The notes: generated from the sequence alone by a model not told the origin. A stretch of DNA of 64,000 nucleotides from Caenorhabditis remanei (GCF_010183535.1 NC_071332.1:20956001-21020000), one strand, 5' to 3'; shown: positions 1 to 12,557, counted from the stretch's first letter. A program made the numbers and translations.

Positions 1-7
1 ACGTGAT

Positions 8-1262
8 CTAAATTCTTCGAATAGTGTAAAACCCATCATTCCTCATGTGAATTTCCAAATAGTGTTTAGAATCCGGGATCTGATAACGAAGTCTGAGACT
101 TCCATCGTTCTCAATTCTCTCTTCTATAGGAATAGGTTCCTCAATCTCATGAGACGTGACGGTGACGGCTTTTATTATGCAACATTGAAAAGATGGGTTT
201 TTGGCAACGTTCTGAAAACGAATATTTGTATAAAATCGAATCAGTTTGAAACTCACTGATATCAAAAGATGCAAATCATTCATTTCCATAGAGGTGACAA
301 GTATATCGAAATAACGGAAGCTGTAGAACATTGGAAATATCCTCGAAGTCGTTTGACAGGAAAACAGTTTAGTCAGCTCTGCCTGCTTCCAATGTTCCGA
401 TTCAAAAATTGGAGCTAGTTCTTGAGGACATCCGGTTACAAGGATTCCTTTCAGGACTCCTGGCTTTAAGTGAGACACAATCGTCAGTGTATCCTCAACA
501 CTTCCGTAAACATGCGCTTGCTCTACGTGCAAGGAATGTGGAAGGCATTTCAATAATTGTTCTTTTTCTTCTGGAAGCACGTCATCTGAGAACTTCAGGA
601 TTAGACGATCAACATGGAGTTTCGGATGTTTCATGACTTGAGCGAAACGATCCAATGCACTTTCTAAGCCTTCATCAGAATAATCTTTTCGAACGAAACG
701 TCCATTGTGTATTATATATTCGAAATAATTCTCATTTATATATAAACGGAAGACGTTTGGTGTCCATTCTACATCGATTAGTCTGAAAGTAACATGTTCC
801 ATGTCAACGATCGCTTTGAACTTTTTGGACATAAGTCGTAGATGGGTTCTGAAAACATAGTAGAAGTATTTAGAGGCTCTCTATCCCTACTACGCAGACT
901 TCCCGGCACTTAAGGAAGACTTACCTCTCTTCCGGCTCCAAATATCCAGTCACCATTCCGAGTATCTCTAACGGCAACCCGGTCAACGCCTTCTCCTTGG
1001 AGTCAATTCTGAAATATCTAGAGTTTTCCAAAGAATGAAACTCTACTACTCACCTTCTCTCATGCTCGAAATCTATGTCTCCACTATAAAATCGATAGTA
1101 CCAGTACTCAAAATCGTTGTATCCAATCGCATCATCTCCATTTGTCTCACAAAAATGGCGATAGCTGTCAAAAATAGGTTTTTTACTGAGTACCTCATAG
1201 AGAATGCATGATTTCAGGTAGTTCAAATTGTTTTTAAGCAAATCCGTAGGGATTTTGTGCAT
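8..1262 (-). CDS. F-box protein, HTH_48/F-box/FTH (fbxa-like), gene 1
   Basis: Predicted substrate receptor of an SCF ubiquitin ligase. Exons on the minus strand: 1054-1262, 925-1008, 257-848 and 8-211, with consistent phases, giving 362 residues. Residues 1-70 (starting MHKIPTDLLK, ending FEHERR) resemble the Mos1-transposase helix-turn-helix seen in nematode F-box A proteins. The 84-nt second exon holds the F-box core (LPLEILGMVTGYLEPEER). The rest is an FTH domain with the typical SLHV, HLKPGVL and EHWKQAE motifs. The last intron (212-256) is 45 nt, in frame and without stops, so retention would add 15 residues. The start is the only ATG that keeps the HTH. The stop lies 8 nt inside the window, so the gene is complete. 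By family the FTH domain should choose the substrate; which substrate is unknown. Confidence 0.88.
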
Positions 1263-1450
1263 TTTTTGGGATGAATGAATGGAGAATCAATATGAATAGG
1301 AGGGAATGGTCTTGTTGTGGTCTAGGGGAAAAGTGAATGCTGCATGCAGCAGGCAAGTCGTCGTGAGACTCTCCAGCTGCCACTGTGGATGTAGGCTCTG
1401 GGAAATCGGTCTGGGAAGATAATGAATCTCAAGGTGATAATTGACCTAAT
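1263..1450 (-). promoter_or_regulatory. Duplicated upstream block of the F-box tandem array
   Basis: The sequence just upstream of gene 1 recurs, diverged, before six other genes of the array (about 3209-3420, 4856-5080, 6445-6665, 8164-8385, 9698-9900 and 11231-11440). Shared parts, read on the minus strand, are a GTCAATTATCAC motif, a TGGCAGCTGGAG stretch containing the E-box-like palindrome CAGCTG, and TTGATTCTCC shortly before the ATG. The promoter was therefore copied with each gene. Which parts are functional is inference. Confidence 0.45.
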
Positions 1451-1690
1451 TAAGGTTTCGGAATCTGGGTTCACCCGTCATAGCTTATGTATGTAGTTCT
1501 GACGAATCATTCATTAACAGATGTCAGCACTCAAAGTGTGAAACGTGGATTTGTTGGAGATGGTATGGAAGAAAAGTCATTTATATTAATACTTCGAAGT
1601 TTGAAAACTTTCAGTCAAAAAAATATTAAAATATTTTATTAATAGAGCAAAACATCGATATGAAAAGATTGAAACAATATGAAGAATGTT

Positions 1691-1923
1691 TTATCAACAC
1701 TAGCTTTAATTAAGGCACATACAATAAAACTGGAAGACATTTTAGAAGTTGGCATCTTTCTTTCGAAACAGGAACTTCTGGTGGTCAAGAAAGATGCTCA
1801 ACTCAAACTTTCAAGTGTTTCAATATTTGGATGGTACGACCGAAGGCAGTTTTTAAACTTTTATTATTTGCACCATTTCAAATAAACATTAAAAAAAACC
1901 AAAAGCATAGTGTGTGCAACTGA
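1691..1923. other. Extra segment between gene 2 and gene 1
   Basis: The sequence downstream of gene 2 (1635-1976) matches that downstream of gene 5 (6828-6931), except for about 230 nt present only here, between GAAGAATGTT and CATAGAAAAG. Either it was inserted here or lost there. It holds a 68-codon open frame on the plus strand (1679-1885) with no recognisable domain. I do not call it a gene. The rest of 1451-1976 shows only AT-rich spacer and gene 2 3' sequence. Confidence 0.35.
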
Positions 1924-1976
1924 TGAAACATAGAAAAGCCAAATATTCAAAAAAAAAGTAAATTGAATAACATGTT

Positions 1977-3208
1977 CTAAATTCTCCGAATAGTGGAAAT
2001 GCCACCATTCCTCAAGTAAATTTCCAGGTAGTGACTAGAATCCAGAATCTGATAACAAAATACGAAACTTCCATCGTTCTCCATTCTACCTTCCATCGGC
2101 AAAAGGTCTTCAGACTCATGAGACGTTATAGTGACGGCTTTTACCGAGCAAAATTGAAAAGATGGGTTTTTGGCAACGTTCTGAAAATAGATATTTGTAA
2201 AAAATCGAAGCAGTTTTGAACTCACAGCAATCAAAAGATGTAAATCATTAAATTCCATTGACGTGACAAGTATATGGAAGCAACTTAAGTTGTAGAACAG
2301 TGGAAACGACTTCGAAGTCATATGCGTCGAGTTCACGTGAGTCAACTCTGCCTGCTTCCAATGTTCCAATTCGAAAACTGGAGCTAGTTCTTGAGGACAC
2401 CCCGTTACTTCGATTCTCTTCAAGACATCGGGCTTCAAGTGAGACATAATCGTCAGTGTTTCATTGACGCTTCCTTGAATAACCGCTGTGTTTACATGCA
2501 ATAAATGTGGGAGGCATTTCAATAATTGTTCCCTTTCTTCCGTAAACAAATCATCTGGGAATGTGAGATCTAGACGATCAACATGGAGTTTCGGATGTTT
2601 CAAGACTTGAGCGAAACGATCGAATGCACTTTGAAAGTCTTCATCAGCATTACCATCTCGAATGAAGCGATCATTGGCAATTTTATATTTGAAGCAATTT
2701 TCATTTATATATAACACGAAGACGTTTGGTGTCCATTTTACATCGATTAGTCCGAAAGTGACAGGTTCGATGTCAACAATGGTTTTGAATTTCTTGGACG
2801 TGAGACGTAAGTGAACTCTGGAACAGTTTGATTAACAACTTGTTTATCGGCTATTCTCTGGCCAACATACCTCTCATCTGGCTCCAGATATCCAGTCACC
2901 ATTCCGAGTATCTCCAACGGCAACTCGACCAACGTCTTCTCCTTGAAGTCAATTCTGAAACATCTGGAAATTTCCAACGAATGAACTCCTATTACTCACC
3001 TTCTCTCTTGCTCAAAATCTACGTGTCCACTGTAAAATCGATAAAAATAGTATTCAAAATCGCCGTATCCCATCGCGTCCTCTCCATTTCTTCGACAAAA
3101 GTGGCGATAGCAGTCAAAAATTGGTTTATCACTGAGCACCTCATAGAGAATGCATGATTTCAGATAGTTGGTGTTGGTTTTGAGCGATTCGAGGGGGATT
3201 TTGTGCAT
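1977..3208 (-). CDS. F-box protein, HTH_48/F-box/FTH, gene 2
   Basis: Exons 3000-3208, 2871-2954, 2226-2817 and 1977-2180, the same exon lengths as gene 1 (209, 84, 592, 204 nt), giving 362 residues. The HTH exon starts MHKIPLESLK and the F-box core is LPLEILGMVTGYLEPDER. The FTH exon has no ATG in its first 34 codons, but its frame is open back to the acceptor at 2818-2819, so the domain is complete. The 45-nt last intron is again in frame. Close similarity to genes 1 and 3 in all exons points to recent tandem duplication. Predicted role: SCF substrate receptor, substrate unknown. Confidence 0.87.
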
Positions 3209-3536
3209 TTTTCGGGGTGAATGAGTGGAGAATCAATAAAACTCAGTAGGGGGAATGATGTCGTTGTGCGTAGGGGGAATAGTGAGTGAATGTACCATAG
3301 AGAGGGAGATCCTCCAGCTGCCACTGTAGACATTGGCTCTGGGGAATCTGTCTGGGAAGATAATGGAACTCAAAGTGATAATTGACTTCATTAATGATGG
3401 ATTCACCTGCCATAGTTGATATACGGAATTCTAACAAGTGATTTATTGAGAAACAAAATAGCAAAAACAGAATAACAGTTTGAACAAACAATTAAACAGA
3501 CAAATTATCAAACATGAGGCATATCAGGAGAGCAAC

Positions 3537-3627
3537 TCAGTGTCTTCTATCTAATCCAATTATCGAACAATCAGATCTCCAAGTAGGCATTTGAATTTGG
3601 AACCGGATGACGGTATGTAATAACTTA
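3537..3627 (-). pseudogene. Relic of an FTH gene 3' end
   Basis: About 85 nt directly downstream of gene 3's stop match the last coding segment of gene 7 (near 9996-10095). In the homologous frame it reads like HPVPNSNAYLEI and then hits a TGA, so it is decayed. It looks like the tail of a lost gene left behind when gene 3 was copied or recombined next to it. Confidence 0.55.
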
Positions 3628-4855
3628 TCAATTTTTTTGAATACAGAAAACGCTATTATTTCCCTTGTATATTTCCAAATAGTGACTAGAATCCGGAATC
3701 TGATAACGAAGTCTGAGACTTCCATCGTTCTCCATTCTTTCTTGCATAGGAAATGGTTCCACAAGCTCAAGAGACGTGACAGTGACAGCTTTTACGAAGC
3801 AAAATTGAAAAGATGGGTTTTTGGCAACGTTCTGAAAATAAATATTTGTAAAAAATCGAACCAGTTTAGAACTCACAGCTATCAAAAGATGTAAATCATT
3901 CAATTCCATTGACGTGACATTAATATGAAAATAACTTAAGTTGTAGAACAGTGGAAATGACTTCGAAGTCATTTGCGTCGAGTTCACGTGAGTCTGCTCT
4001 GCCTGCTTCCAATGTGCCGATTCGAAAACTGGAGCTAGTTCTCGAGGACACCCCGTTACTTCAATTCTCTTCAAGACAACGGGTTTCAAGCGAGACAAAA
4101 TCGTCAGTGTTTCCTCAACACTTCCTTGAATAACCGCTGTCTTCAAATGAAATGAATGTGGAAAACTTTTCAAAAATTGTTCTTTTTCTTCTGGAAGCAC
4201 GTCATTTGAGAACTTCAGGAATAGACGATCAACTCGTAGTTTCGGATGTTTCAAGACTTGTGCGAAACGATCGAATGCACTTTCTGAACTTTCATCAGCA
4301 TAACCATCTCGAATGAAGCGGCCATTGGCAATTTTATATTCGAAATAATTGTCATTAATATATGAACGGAAGACGTCGGGTGTCCACTCTGCAGCAATTT
4401 GCTCGAAAGTGACAGGTTCCGTGTCGACAATCGTTTTGAATATCTTGGACGTGAGACGCAAGTGAACTCTGGAACAGTTTGATTGACAACTTGTTTATCG
4501 GCTATTTTCTGGCCTACCTCTCTTCTGGTTCCAAATATCCAGTAATCATTCCGAGTATCTCCAACGGCAACCCTGTCAACGTCTTCTCGTTGAAATCGAT
4601 TCTGAAATATCTACAGTTTTCTATAAAATGGAATCCTAATACTAACCTTCTCTCATGCTCAATATCCACGTCTCCACTGTAAAATCGATAATAATAGTAT
4701 TCAAAATCGCCGTATCCCATGGCATCCTCTCCATTTCTCTTACAAAAGTGGCGATAGCAATCAGAAATTGGTTTCTCGCTGAGCACCTCATAGAGAATGC
4801 ATGATTTCAGATAGTTGGTGTTGGTTTTGAGCGATTCGAGGGGGATTTTGTGCAT
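3628..4855 (-). CDS. F-box protein, HTH_48/F-box/FTH, gene 3
   Basis: Exons 4647-4855, 4518-4601, 3877-4468 and 3628-3831, giving 362 residues. The first donor is GTTAGT, not the GTGAGT of its neighbours. The HTH starts MHKIPLESLK as in gene 2. The FTH has FESAHWKQAE and a normal C-terminal region, but the last residues (VFCIQKN) differ from the RRI/RRN endings of its closest relatives. A fragment of another gene's tail follows immediately. All four exons are open, so I treat it as functional. Predicted SCF substrate receptor. Confidence 0.85.
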
Positions 4856-5215
4856 TTTTCGGGGTGAATGAGTGGAGAATCAATAAAACTCCGTTGGGGT
4901 AATGATGTCGTTGTGCGTAGGGGGAATAGTGAGTGAATGTACCATAGAGAGGGAGATCCTCCAGCTGCCACTGTAGATTTTGGCTCTGGGAAATCGGCTG
5001 AGAGAGTGAGACACCTGGGAAGACAACAGATCTCAGAGTGATAATTGACACAATTAATGATGGATTCACTTGTCATAGTTGATGTACGGAATTTTTACAA
5101 ATAATTTATGGAGAAACAAAATAGCAAAAACAGGAAAACAGTTGAAACAAACCACACTTTTTAACAGACAAATAATCAGACAGAAGAGATATTAGAATAG
5201 CAACTCAGTGACTTA

Positions 5216-6444
5216 TTAATTTCTTCGAATAGCGTAAATGCCATCATTTCCCACGTGAATTTCCAAATAGCTACTAGAATCCGGAATCTGATAAAGAAGA
5301 GTGAGACTTCCATCGCTCTCTATTCTCCTTTCCATTGGCAATGATTCCTCAAGCTCATAGGACGTGATAGTAACGGCTTTTACCCTGCAGCGTTGGAAAG
5401 AGGGATTTTTGGCAACGTTCTGAAAATGAATAGAATATTTGAATTACATTGAAGCAGTTTAGAACTCACAGCTATCAAACGATATAAATCATTCATTTCC
5501 ATAGAGGTGACCAGTACATCGAAAAAACGAAAGCTGTAGAACAATGGGAAGGATTTCGAAGTCGTTTGGACCGAATTCACGTAAGTCTGCTCTGCCTGCT
5601 TCCAATGTGCCGATTCGAAAACTGGAGCTAGTTGTTGAAGACACCCTCCTACTGCGATATTTTTAAGACTCCCGGCTTCAAGTGAGACACAATTGTCAGT
5701 GTTTCCTCAAAACTTCCTTGAATTTCCGCTGTCTTCACATGTAATGAATGAGGGAGGCATTTTAATAATAGTTCCTTTTCTTCTGAAAACAAATCTCCTG
5801 GAAACACTAATCGTAGACGATCAACTCGGAGTTTCGGGTGTTTCATAACTTGAGCGAAACGATCCAATGCAGTTTCCAAGTTTTCGTCCCAATAAATTCG
5901 ACTGAAGCGGTCATTGTCAATTTTATATTCGAAGCTATTTTCATTTATAAGTAAACGGAAGACGTCTGGTGTCCACACTACAACGATTTGTTTGAAGGTT
6001 ACTGGTTCCGTGTCGACGATCGCTTTGAATTTCTTGGATGTGAGACTCAAGTCAACTCTGGAGCAGTTTGATTGAAAACTTGTTTAACGGCTATTTTCTG
6101 GGTTACCTCTCTTCTGGTTCCAAATATGCAGTCACCATTCTGAGTATCTCCACCGGCAACTCGGTCAACGTCTTCTCTTCTGCGTCAATTCTAAAATATT
6201 TGGAATTTTCCAAAGAATTGACTTCTATTACTCACCTTCTCTCATGCTCAAAATCCACGTCTCCACTGTAAAATCAATAATAATAGTACTCAAAGTCACT
6301 GTAACTCATCGCATCCTCTCCATTTTTTTCACAAAAATGACAATAGCAGTCAAAAATGGGTTCCTCTCTGAGCACTTCGTGAATGATGCATGATTTCAGA
6401 TAGTTGGTGTTGGCTTTGAGAAGCTCGAGGGGGATTTTGTGCAT
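5216..6444 (-). pseudogene. F-box HTH_48/F-box/FTH pseudogene, gene 4
   Basis: This copy keeps the full layout but has two lesions. The HTH exon (from ATG 6442-6444) carries TGA at 6274-6276 where genes 2, 3 and 6 have the arginine codon CGA of the YYYYRFY motif (codon 57), a simple C-to-T change. In the FTH exon the frame breaks near 5672, where one base is missing after HLKPG; the other frame continues with GGCLQQLAPVF and matches the family. The final exon is intact and ends with TAA at 5216-5218. Two independent hits in an otherwise well-conserved copy suggest recent loss of function. Confidence 0.85.
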
Positions 6445-6931
6445 TTTTAGATGTGAATGAGTGTAAAATCAATAAGAATAGGAGGGAATGGTCTGTGTAA
6501 GGGGAATAGTGAATGTTGCGGATAGCAGAAAAGCCGTCGTGAAATTCCCCCAGCTGTCACTGTTGACTTTGGCTCTGGGGAATCGTTAGAGTCACCTGGG
6601 AAGGCAACGGATCTCAGAGTGATAATTGACCTAATTGGGGTTTCAAAATCTGGGTTCACCCGTCATAGCAGCTTAGGTATGTAGTTTTGACGAATCATTC
6701 ATTAAGAGATGTCAGCACTCAAAGTGTGAAAAGTGGATTTGTTGGAGATGCTCTGTAAGTAAAATCAATGATAGTATTACTTCAAAATTTTTCAAAACTT
6801 TCAGTCAGAAGAAGTTGGAAATCTTTTATTAATAGAACAAAACCTCGATATGAAAAGATTGAAACGATATGAAGAATGTTGTAACATAGAAAAGCCAAAT
6901 ATTCAAAAAAAGGTAAATTGAATAACATGTT

Positions 6932-8163
6932 CTAAATTCTCCGAATAGTAAAAACATTATCCTTTTCGTGAATGTGCAAATGGTGACTAGAATCCGGAAT
7001 TTGATAGCGAAGTGCGAGACTTCCATCGTTCTCCATTCTACCTTCCATTGGAAAATGTTCCACAACTTCAAGAGACGCGACGATGATGGCTTTTACAATG
7101 CAAAATTGGAAAGAGGGGTTTTTGGCAACGTTCTGAAAAAGAATTACATATTTGTATTACATTGAAGCAGTTTGAAACTCACAGCGATCAAAAGATTTAA
7201 ATCATTCATAGCCATTGACATGACAACAATATGAAAGTAACGCAAGTTGTAGAAAAGTGGAAAAGATCTCGATGTCGTTTGAAATGAAGCAAAGTCAGTT
7301 TGCTCTGCCTGCTTCCAATGTTCCGATTCGAAAATTGAAGCCAGCTGTTGAGGACATCCGGTTACCAGGAGTTCTTTCAACACGCCGGGCTTCAAATGAG
7401 ACACAATCGTCAATGTTTCCTCAACACTTCCTAGAACACGAGCTGTGTTCACATGCAATGAATGTGGGAGGGATTTCAATAGTTGTTCCCTTTCTCCTGG
7501 GAACACATCACCTGGCAGTATCAGATCTAGACGATCAACTCGGAGTTTTGGACGTTTCAAGACGTGAGCGAAACGGTCCAATGCAGTTTCCAAGCCTTCA
7601 TCAGCATAACCATTTCGAATGAAGCGCCCATTGTCATTTTTATATTCGAAGCACTTTTCATTAATATGTAAATTAAAGACAAATGGTGTCCAATCTACCA
7701 TGATATGTTCGAAAGTGACATATTCCATGTCGACGATCGCTTTGAATTTCTTGGACGTGAGACGCAAGTCAACTCTATAAAAGTTTTCGTCATTTAAGGC
7801 TATTCTATTCTAATTTATGACTAACCTCTCTTCTGGCTCCAAATATCCGGTAATCATTCCGAGAATCTCCAAAGGCAACCCGGCCAACGTCTTCTCCTTG
7901 GAGTCAATTCTGAAACATCTAGAGTTTTCTAAAGAATGAACTTCTACTACTCACCTCCTCTCATGCTCAAAATCCACGTCTCCACCGTAAAATCTATAAT
8001 ACCAATACTCATAATTGTTGTACTCCATTGCATCATCTCCATTTGCCTCACAAAAATTTTTGAAGGCATCAAAAATTGGTACGTCGAGGGCTACATTGTA
8101 GAGGATGCAAGATTTATGATAGTTGATATTGGTTTTGAGAAGCTCATGGGGAATTTTGTGCAT
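6932..8163 (-). CDS. F-box protein, HTH_48/F-box/FTH, gene 5
   Basis: Exons 7955-8163, 7826-7909, 7183-7774 and 6932-7132, giving 361 residues; the last exon is one codon shorter than in genes 1-3. The HTH carries ALDVPIFDAFKNFCEAN, close to gene 7 (ALNVPIFNAYRNFCEGN), so genes 5 and 7 share a sub-lineage. The FTH has LPGDVFPGEREQLLKSL and EHWKQAEQT. Its last intron contains an in-frame stop, so retention here would truncate the protein, unlike genes 1-3. Predicted SCF substrate receptor. Confidence 0.87.
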
Positions 8164-8519
8164 TTTTCGGGGTGAATGATTGGAGAATCAATAAGAATAG
8201 GAGGGAATGGTCTCGTAGTGGGTGAGGGGAGAAGTGAATGTGGTATGTAGCAGGTAAGCCGTCATGAGAGTCTCCAGCTGCCACTGTAGACTTTGGATCT
8301 GGGAAATCGGCCTGGGGAAGACAATAGATCTCAAAGTGATAATTGACTTAATGATGTATAATCTCGGTTCACTTGTCATAGTTGATGGATGGAACCATTG
8401 AAAATATTTTTTTTAACTCTAAAACATAGAAATAATCGAAAATTGGGGTTCTCACAGGTCATTTATTAAGGGGTCAAAATTTGAAAAATGGAAAAAGGAA
8501 CCCCAACAATTACATAAAT

Positions 8520-9697
8520 TTAATTATTTCTCCTAATTAGAAGGCCATCGTTTTTGATTTCAATCTCCAAATAGTCCATTGAATTAGGGATCGGGTGACG
8601 GTGAATGATATTTCCCTTCTCATTCAGATTCTCCTGTCCATGTAATCCTAAACCAGCCGCTAGCTCCGATCTTCTGAAAACAGTGGCCTTCACTCTACAT
8701 AACTGGAAAGATGGGTTTTTGGTGAGATTCTGAAATGAATTGTATGAATTTTTGGCCTAAGAAATTGAAAACTCACATCCCAAAGGTTTTTGAATTGGTT
8801 CAATGTGAGACTTGTAACTTGAATATGGAAATATCGCAGATTGTAGAAATTTGGAATATCTTTCGTCCTGACTTTCTCACACCCCACATTAGTGTATGTT
8901 GCTTGCTTAAATTGCTCCGTTTCGAAAACATTCGCAAGTTTCACAGGACACCCCATCACCGCGATTCTTTCCAAGGCTCCCTGCTTCAAGGAAGTTACAA
9001 TTTTGAAGGTTTCATCGGAGCTTGCATCGATTAACACGATTTTTACATGCAGTGATGGTGGCAGGCACTCCAGCAATTTCTTTCTTTTCTCTAATGGAAC
9101 CTGGCCGGACATGTCGAGAAAAAGAGCTCCCAATTGAAGTTTCGGGTGTCTTAAGGCTTGTACAAAACAGTTGAAAGGGTCAATGGGACTATTTCCAACG
9201 AATTCTCCATTTTCTTCATCGATATCATACAAGAATTTCTTTTCGTCAACATGTAACACCAAGGAAGAAGGTGTGTACTTAACACGAACTTGGTCATGAT
9301 AAAGAACTTCTGTCTCGTCCGCTGCTCGGAATTTTCTGGACATGCTGCGTAAGTGAGCTCTCTCCACTGGCTCCAAATATCCAGTAATCATTCCAAGCAT
9401 CTCCAATGGCAGTTCTGACAACGTCTTATCCTTGGAGTCAATTCTGAAACATTTAGGGTTTTCCAAAGAAGGAACTTCTATTACTCACCTTCTCTCATGC
9501 TCAAAATTCACCTCTCCACTGTAAAATCTATAATAATAGTACTCAAAGTCACTGTAACTCATCGCATCATCTCCATTTCTTTTACAAAAGTGACGATAGC
9601 ATTCAAAAATTGGTTTCTTACTGAGCACCTCATAGATAATACATGATTTCAGGTAGTTGACATTGTTTTTAAGCAAATCGGTGGAGATTTTGTGCAT
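8520..9697 (-). CDS. F-box protein, HTH_48/F-box/FTH, gene 6 (fused F-box/FTH exon)
   Basis: Exons 9489-9697, 8777-9443 and 8520-8729, giving 361 residues. The intron that separates F-box and FTH in neighbouring genes is absent: LEPVERAHLRSMSRKFRAAD reads straight through, which looks like precise intron loss. The HTH starts MHKISTDLLK, closest to gene 1. The FTH is more diverged from the rest of the array (CLPPSLHVKIVLID, FETEQFKQA in place of the usual WKQA) and the C-terminal exon ends LEIEIKNDGLLIRRNN. It may be an older copy. Predicted SCF substrate receptor. Confidence 0.87.
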
Positions 9698-9995
9698 TTT
9701 TAGATGTGAATAAGTGGAGAATCAATAAGAATACGGGTTATTGTCTCGTTGTGTGCAAGAAAATGGTGAATGTTGCATAAAGCAGGTAGATTCCCAGCTG
9801 CCACTGTAGACTTTGGCTCTGGGAAATCGGTTTAGGGAGACAATGAATCTCAAGGTGATAATTGACACAATTAATGATAGATTTACTTGTCATAATTTAT
9901 TGAGAAACAAAATTGCAACAGAGATAAAAATTTGGAACAAAAAACATTTTTAAAACAGACAAATTATCAAGCAGAAGACATATTAGGAGAGAAAG

Positions 9996-11230
9996 TCAGT
10001 GTCTTCTATCAATGCTGATCCCATTATTGAACAATCGGATTTCCAAGTAGCCAGTTGAATTTGGAACCGGATAACGATATGTAATAATTCCGGGATTTTC
10101 CAGTGTATCTTCCATATTCAATCCATTCACAAACACAGCTAAATTAAAAATGAAAGCTTTCAACGAGCAATGTTTGAAAGATGGGTTTTTCGCAATGTTC
10201 TGAAAATTAAATTTATTGGATTGGGATTCAATTTCTTTCAAAACTGACGTTGATAAGAAGTTGAACATCAACCAATTCCATTAGAATCACAGAAATTTCA
10301 AATCTTTCAAAATTGTAGAAGAAGGGGAATGACTTTGAATATATTTGACCGGAAGACAATTTAGTCAGCTCTGCCTGCTTCCAGTGTTCCGATTCAAAAA
10401 TTGGAGTTAGCTGTTGAGGACATCCGGTTATCCATAGTTCTTTTAAGACGCCGGGCTTCAAATGAGACACAATCGTCAAGGTTTCCTCAACACTTCCTAG
10501 AACACGAGCTGTGTTCACATGCAATGAATGTGGGAGCGATTTCAATAATAGTTCCCTTTCTTCCGGAAACAAATCAGCTGGCAGTATCAGAGCTAGGCGA
10601 TCAATTCGGAGTTTCGGGTGTTTCAAGACTTGAGCGAAACGATCCAGTGCAGTTTCCAAGCCTTCATCAGCATAACCATTTCGAATAAAGCGTCCATTGT
10701 CATTTTTATATTCGAAGCTATTTTCATTTATGCATAATATTAAGGCGTTTGGTCTCAACTCTACAGCGATTTGTTTGAAAGTGACAGGTTCCATGTCGAC
10801 GATCGCTTTAAATTTTTTAGATGTGAGACGCAAGTCAACTCTGAAACATGGAATTGATTGAGAACATGTTCAACGACTATTCTCTGGGTTACCTCTCTTC
10901 CGGCTCCAAATATCCAGTCATCATTCCGAGTATCTCCACCGGCAACTCGGTCAACGTCTTCTCCCTGGAGTCAATTCTGAAACATCTGGATTTTTCCAAC
11001 GAATGAACTCCGACTACTCACCTTCTCTCATGCTCGAAATCCACGTCTCCACTGTAAAATCTATAATACCAATACTCATAATCGTTGTACCCCATCGCAT
11101 CATCTCCATTTCCCTCACAAAAATTTCGGTAGGCATTAAAAATTGGTACGTTAAGGGCTACATCGTATAGGATGCATGATTTCAGATAGTTGGTGTTGGT
11201 TTTGAGAAATTCGAGGGGGATTTTGTGCAT
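9996..11230 (-). CDS. F-box protein, HTH_48/F-box/FTH, gene 7
   Basis: Exons 11022-11230, 10893-10976, 10249-10840 and 9996-10199, giving 362 residues. The third donor is GTCAGT, still with a good acceptor (TTTTCAG). The first two thirds of the FTH follow gene 5 (FIRNGYADEGLETALDRFAQ). The C-terminal exon is different, reading NIAKNPSFKHCSLKAFIF and ending NNGISIDRRH, and a decayed copy of this end lies beside gene 3. The gene therefore looks like a mosaic of two lineages. Predicted SCF substrate receptor. Confidence 0.86.
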
Positions 11231-11565
11231 TTTTTGGAGTGAATAAGAGGAGAATCAATAAGAATAGGTGATCTCGTTGTGTGTAAGGGGTAAAGTGAAT
11301 GTTGCATACAGAATGTAAGTCGTCGTAAGATCCTCCAGCATCCACTGTGGACATTGGCTCTGGGAAATCGGTCTGGGAAGACAATATATCTCAAAGTGAT
11401 AATTGGCTTAATGGAGTTTAATCTGGGTTCACTTGTTTTAGTTTATGGATGGAATTATTGAAAATAATTTATTCAAGAAAACAAATTTAAAAACTTAGAA
11501 AGAATTGAAAATCAGAGTTCACATTCTTTATTAAGAAATCCAATTTAAAAAAATTGGAGAATCCA

Positions 11566-12557
11566 TCAAGAATCCATCAAAAATTTCAAATCCACGTTGT
11601 CCAAATAAATGTTACATCCTTCGAAATGGGGGAGTCCAGCGAGAGTCTGAAAACATTTACCATCACAATTGATCCAACAAACTCACTTACATCTCTCAGA
11701 ACTATAGCTTCCTCTACAGTAAGGTTATCTAAGACGACGGAAAATCCTTGGAAACGATAGAAATGAGTCAGATCGGCAAATCTGAATGCATCACAACCCG
11801 AGAAATACACAAATTTAGCTTGCTGGAATTGGGGCATCTCGAAGATTCTGGAGTTGTCGATCTTATTTTTGTTTTCATCTGACTCAAAGAAAAGTAAAAT
11901 TACTTCCAAGTAACCTGGCTCCAAGCGCTCTAAAATTGCCAAATAATTAGTACTGAGAATTCCGAAAATGCTGATTTCCTTTGAAAAGAAGCTATAGGGG
12001 AAGAATTGAGTCAAAGCGTTAGTGATATCTGGTGCATTCTCTCTCAAACGAATCACCAAGAGTTTAGAGCGGATGTTTCGAAACTTAATGTAAGATGAGA
12101 TGGCTTTTAACCCTATTTCCATGAAATTTCCTTCAACATTTTTTTCGTGTTTCTCTTCTCTGAAGATAGCAGTTTTGCTTGTTCCGGTTACTTGACGGCA
12201 GAAAATGCTTTTCCATGTTTTCAGCTGAATGTTTGTGGCTGATAGTGCAATGTTGACACTGTTTATTGCTCACCTCTCTCTACAACTAAGCTCCTTTAAA
12301 ATCAGATCGCACATTTCCGGTGGCAACTGCAGAAAAGTCTTTTGAGTGTGAGTTCTATTACAATTGAAATCCAGCTCTCCATTGTAGAACCGATAGTACC
12401 AGTACTCACAATCAATGTAGCTCATTGTGTCGTCTCCGATTTTCTCACAGATATTTTGATAGGATTCAAAGACTGGCTTCTTGTGGAGAACCTCGTAGAG
12501 AATGCAGGCTTTAAGGTAGGTTGAGTTGTTTTTGAGTAGGTCGGGTATTTCATTCAT
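11566..12557 (-). CDS. Short F-box/FTH protein with HTH and F-box in one exon, gene 8
   Basis: Exons 12274-12557, 11691-12159 and 11566-11646 give 277 residues in a continuous frame. The first exon carries HTH (MNEIPDLLKN to YYRFYNGELD) and F-box (LQLPPEMCDLILKEL) together, like genes 9 and 10 on the other strand and unlike genes 1-7. About 60 residues of the FTH N-terminal part are missing: the acceptor at 12160-12161 is the one that keeps the frame, and it joins the F-box straight to EEKHEKN. The C-terminal exon is reduced to 26 residues. An upstream ATG at 12743 would add 62 residues encoded by a palindromic repeat, so I chose the ATG at the HTH start. A shortened or decaying family member. 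Confidence 0.65.
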
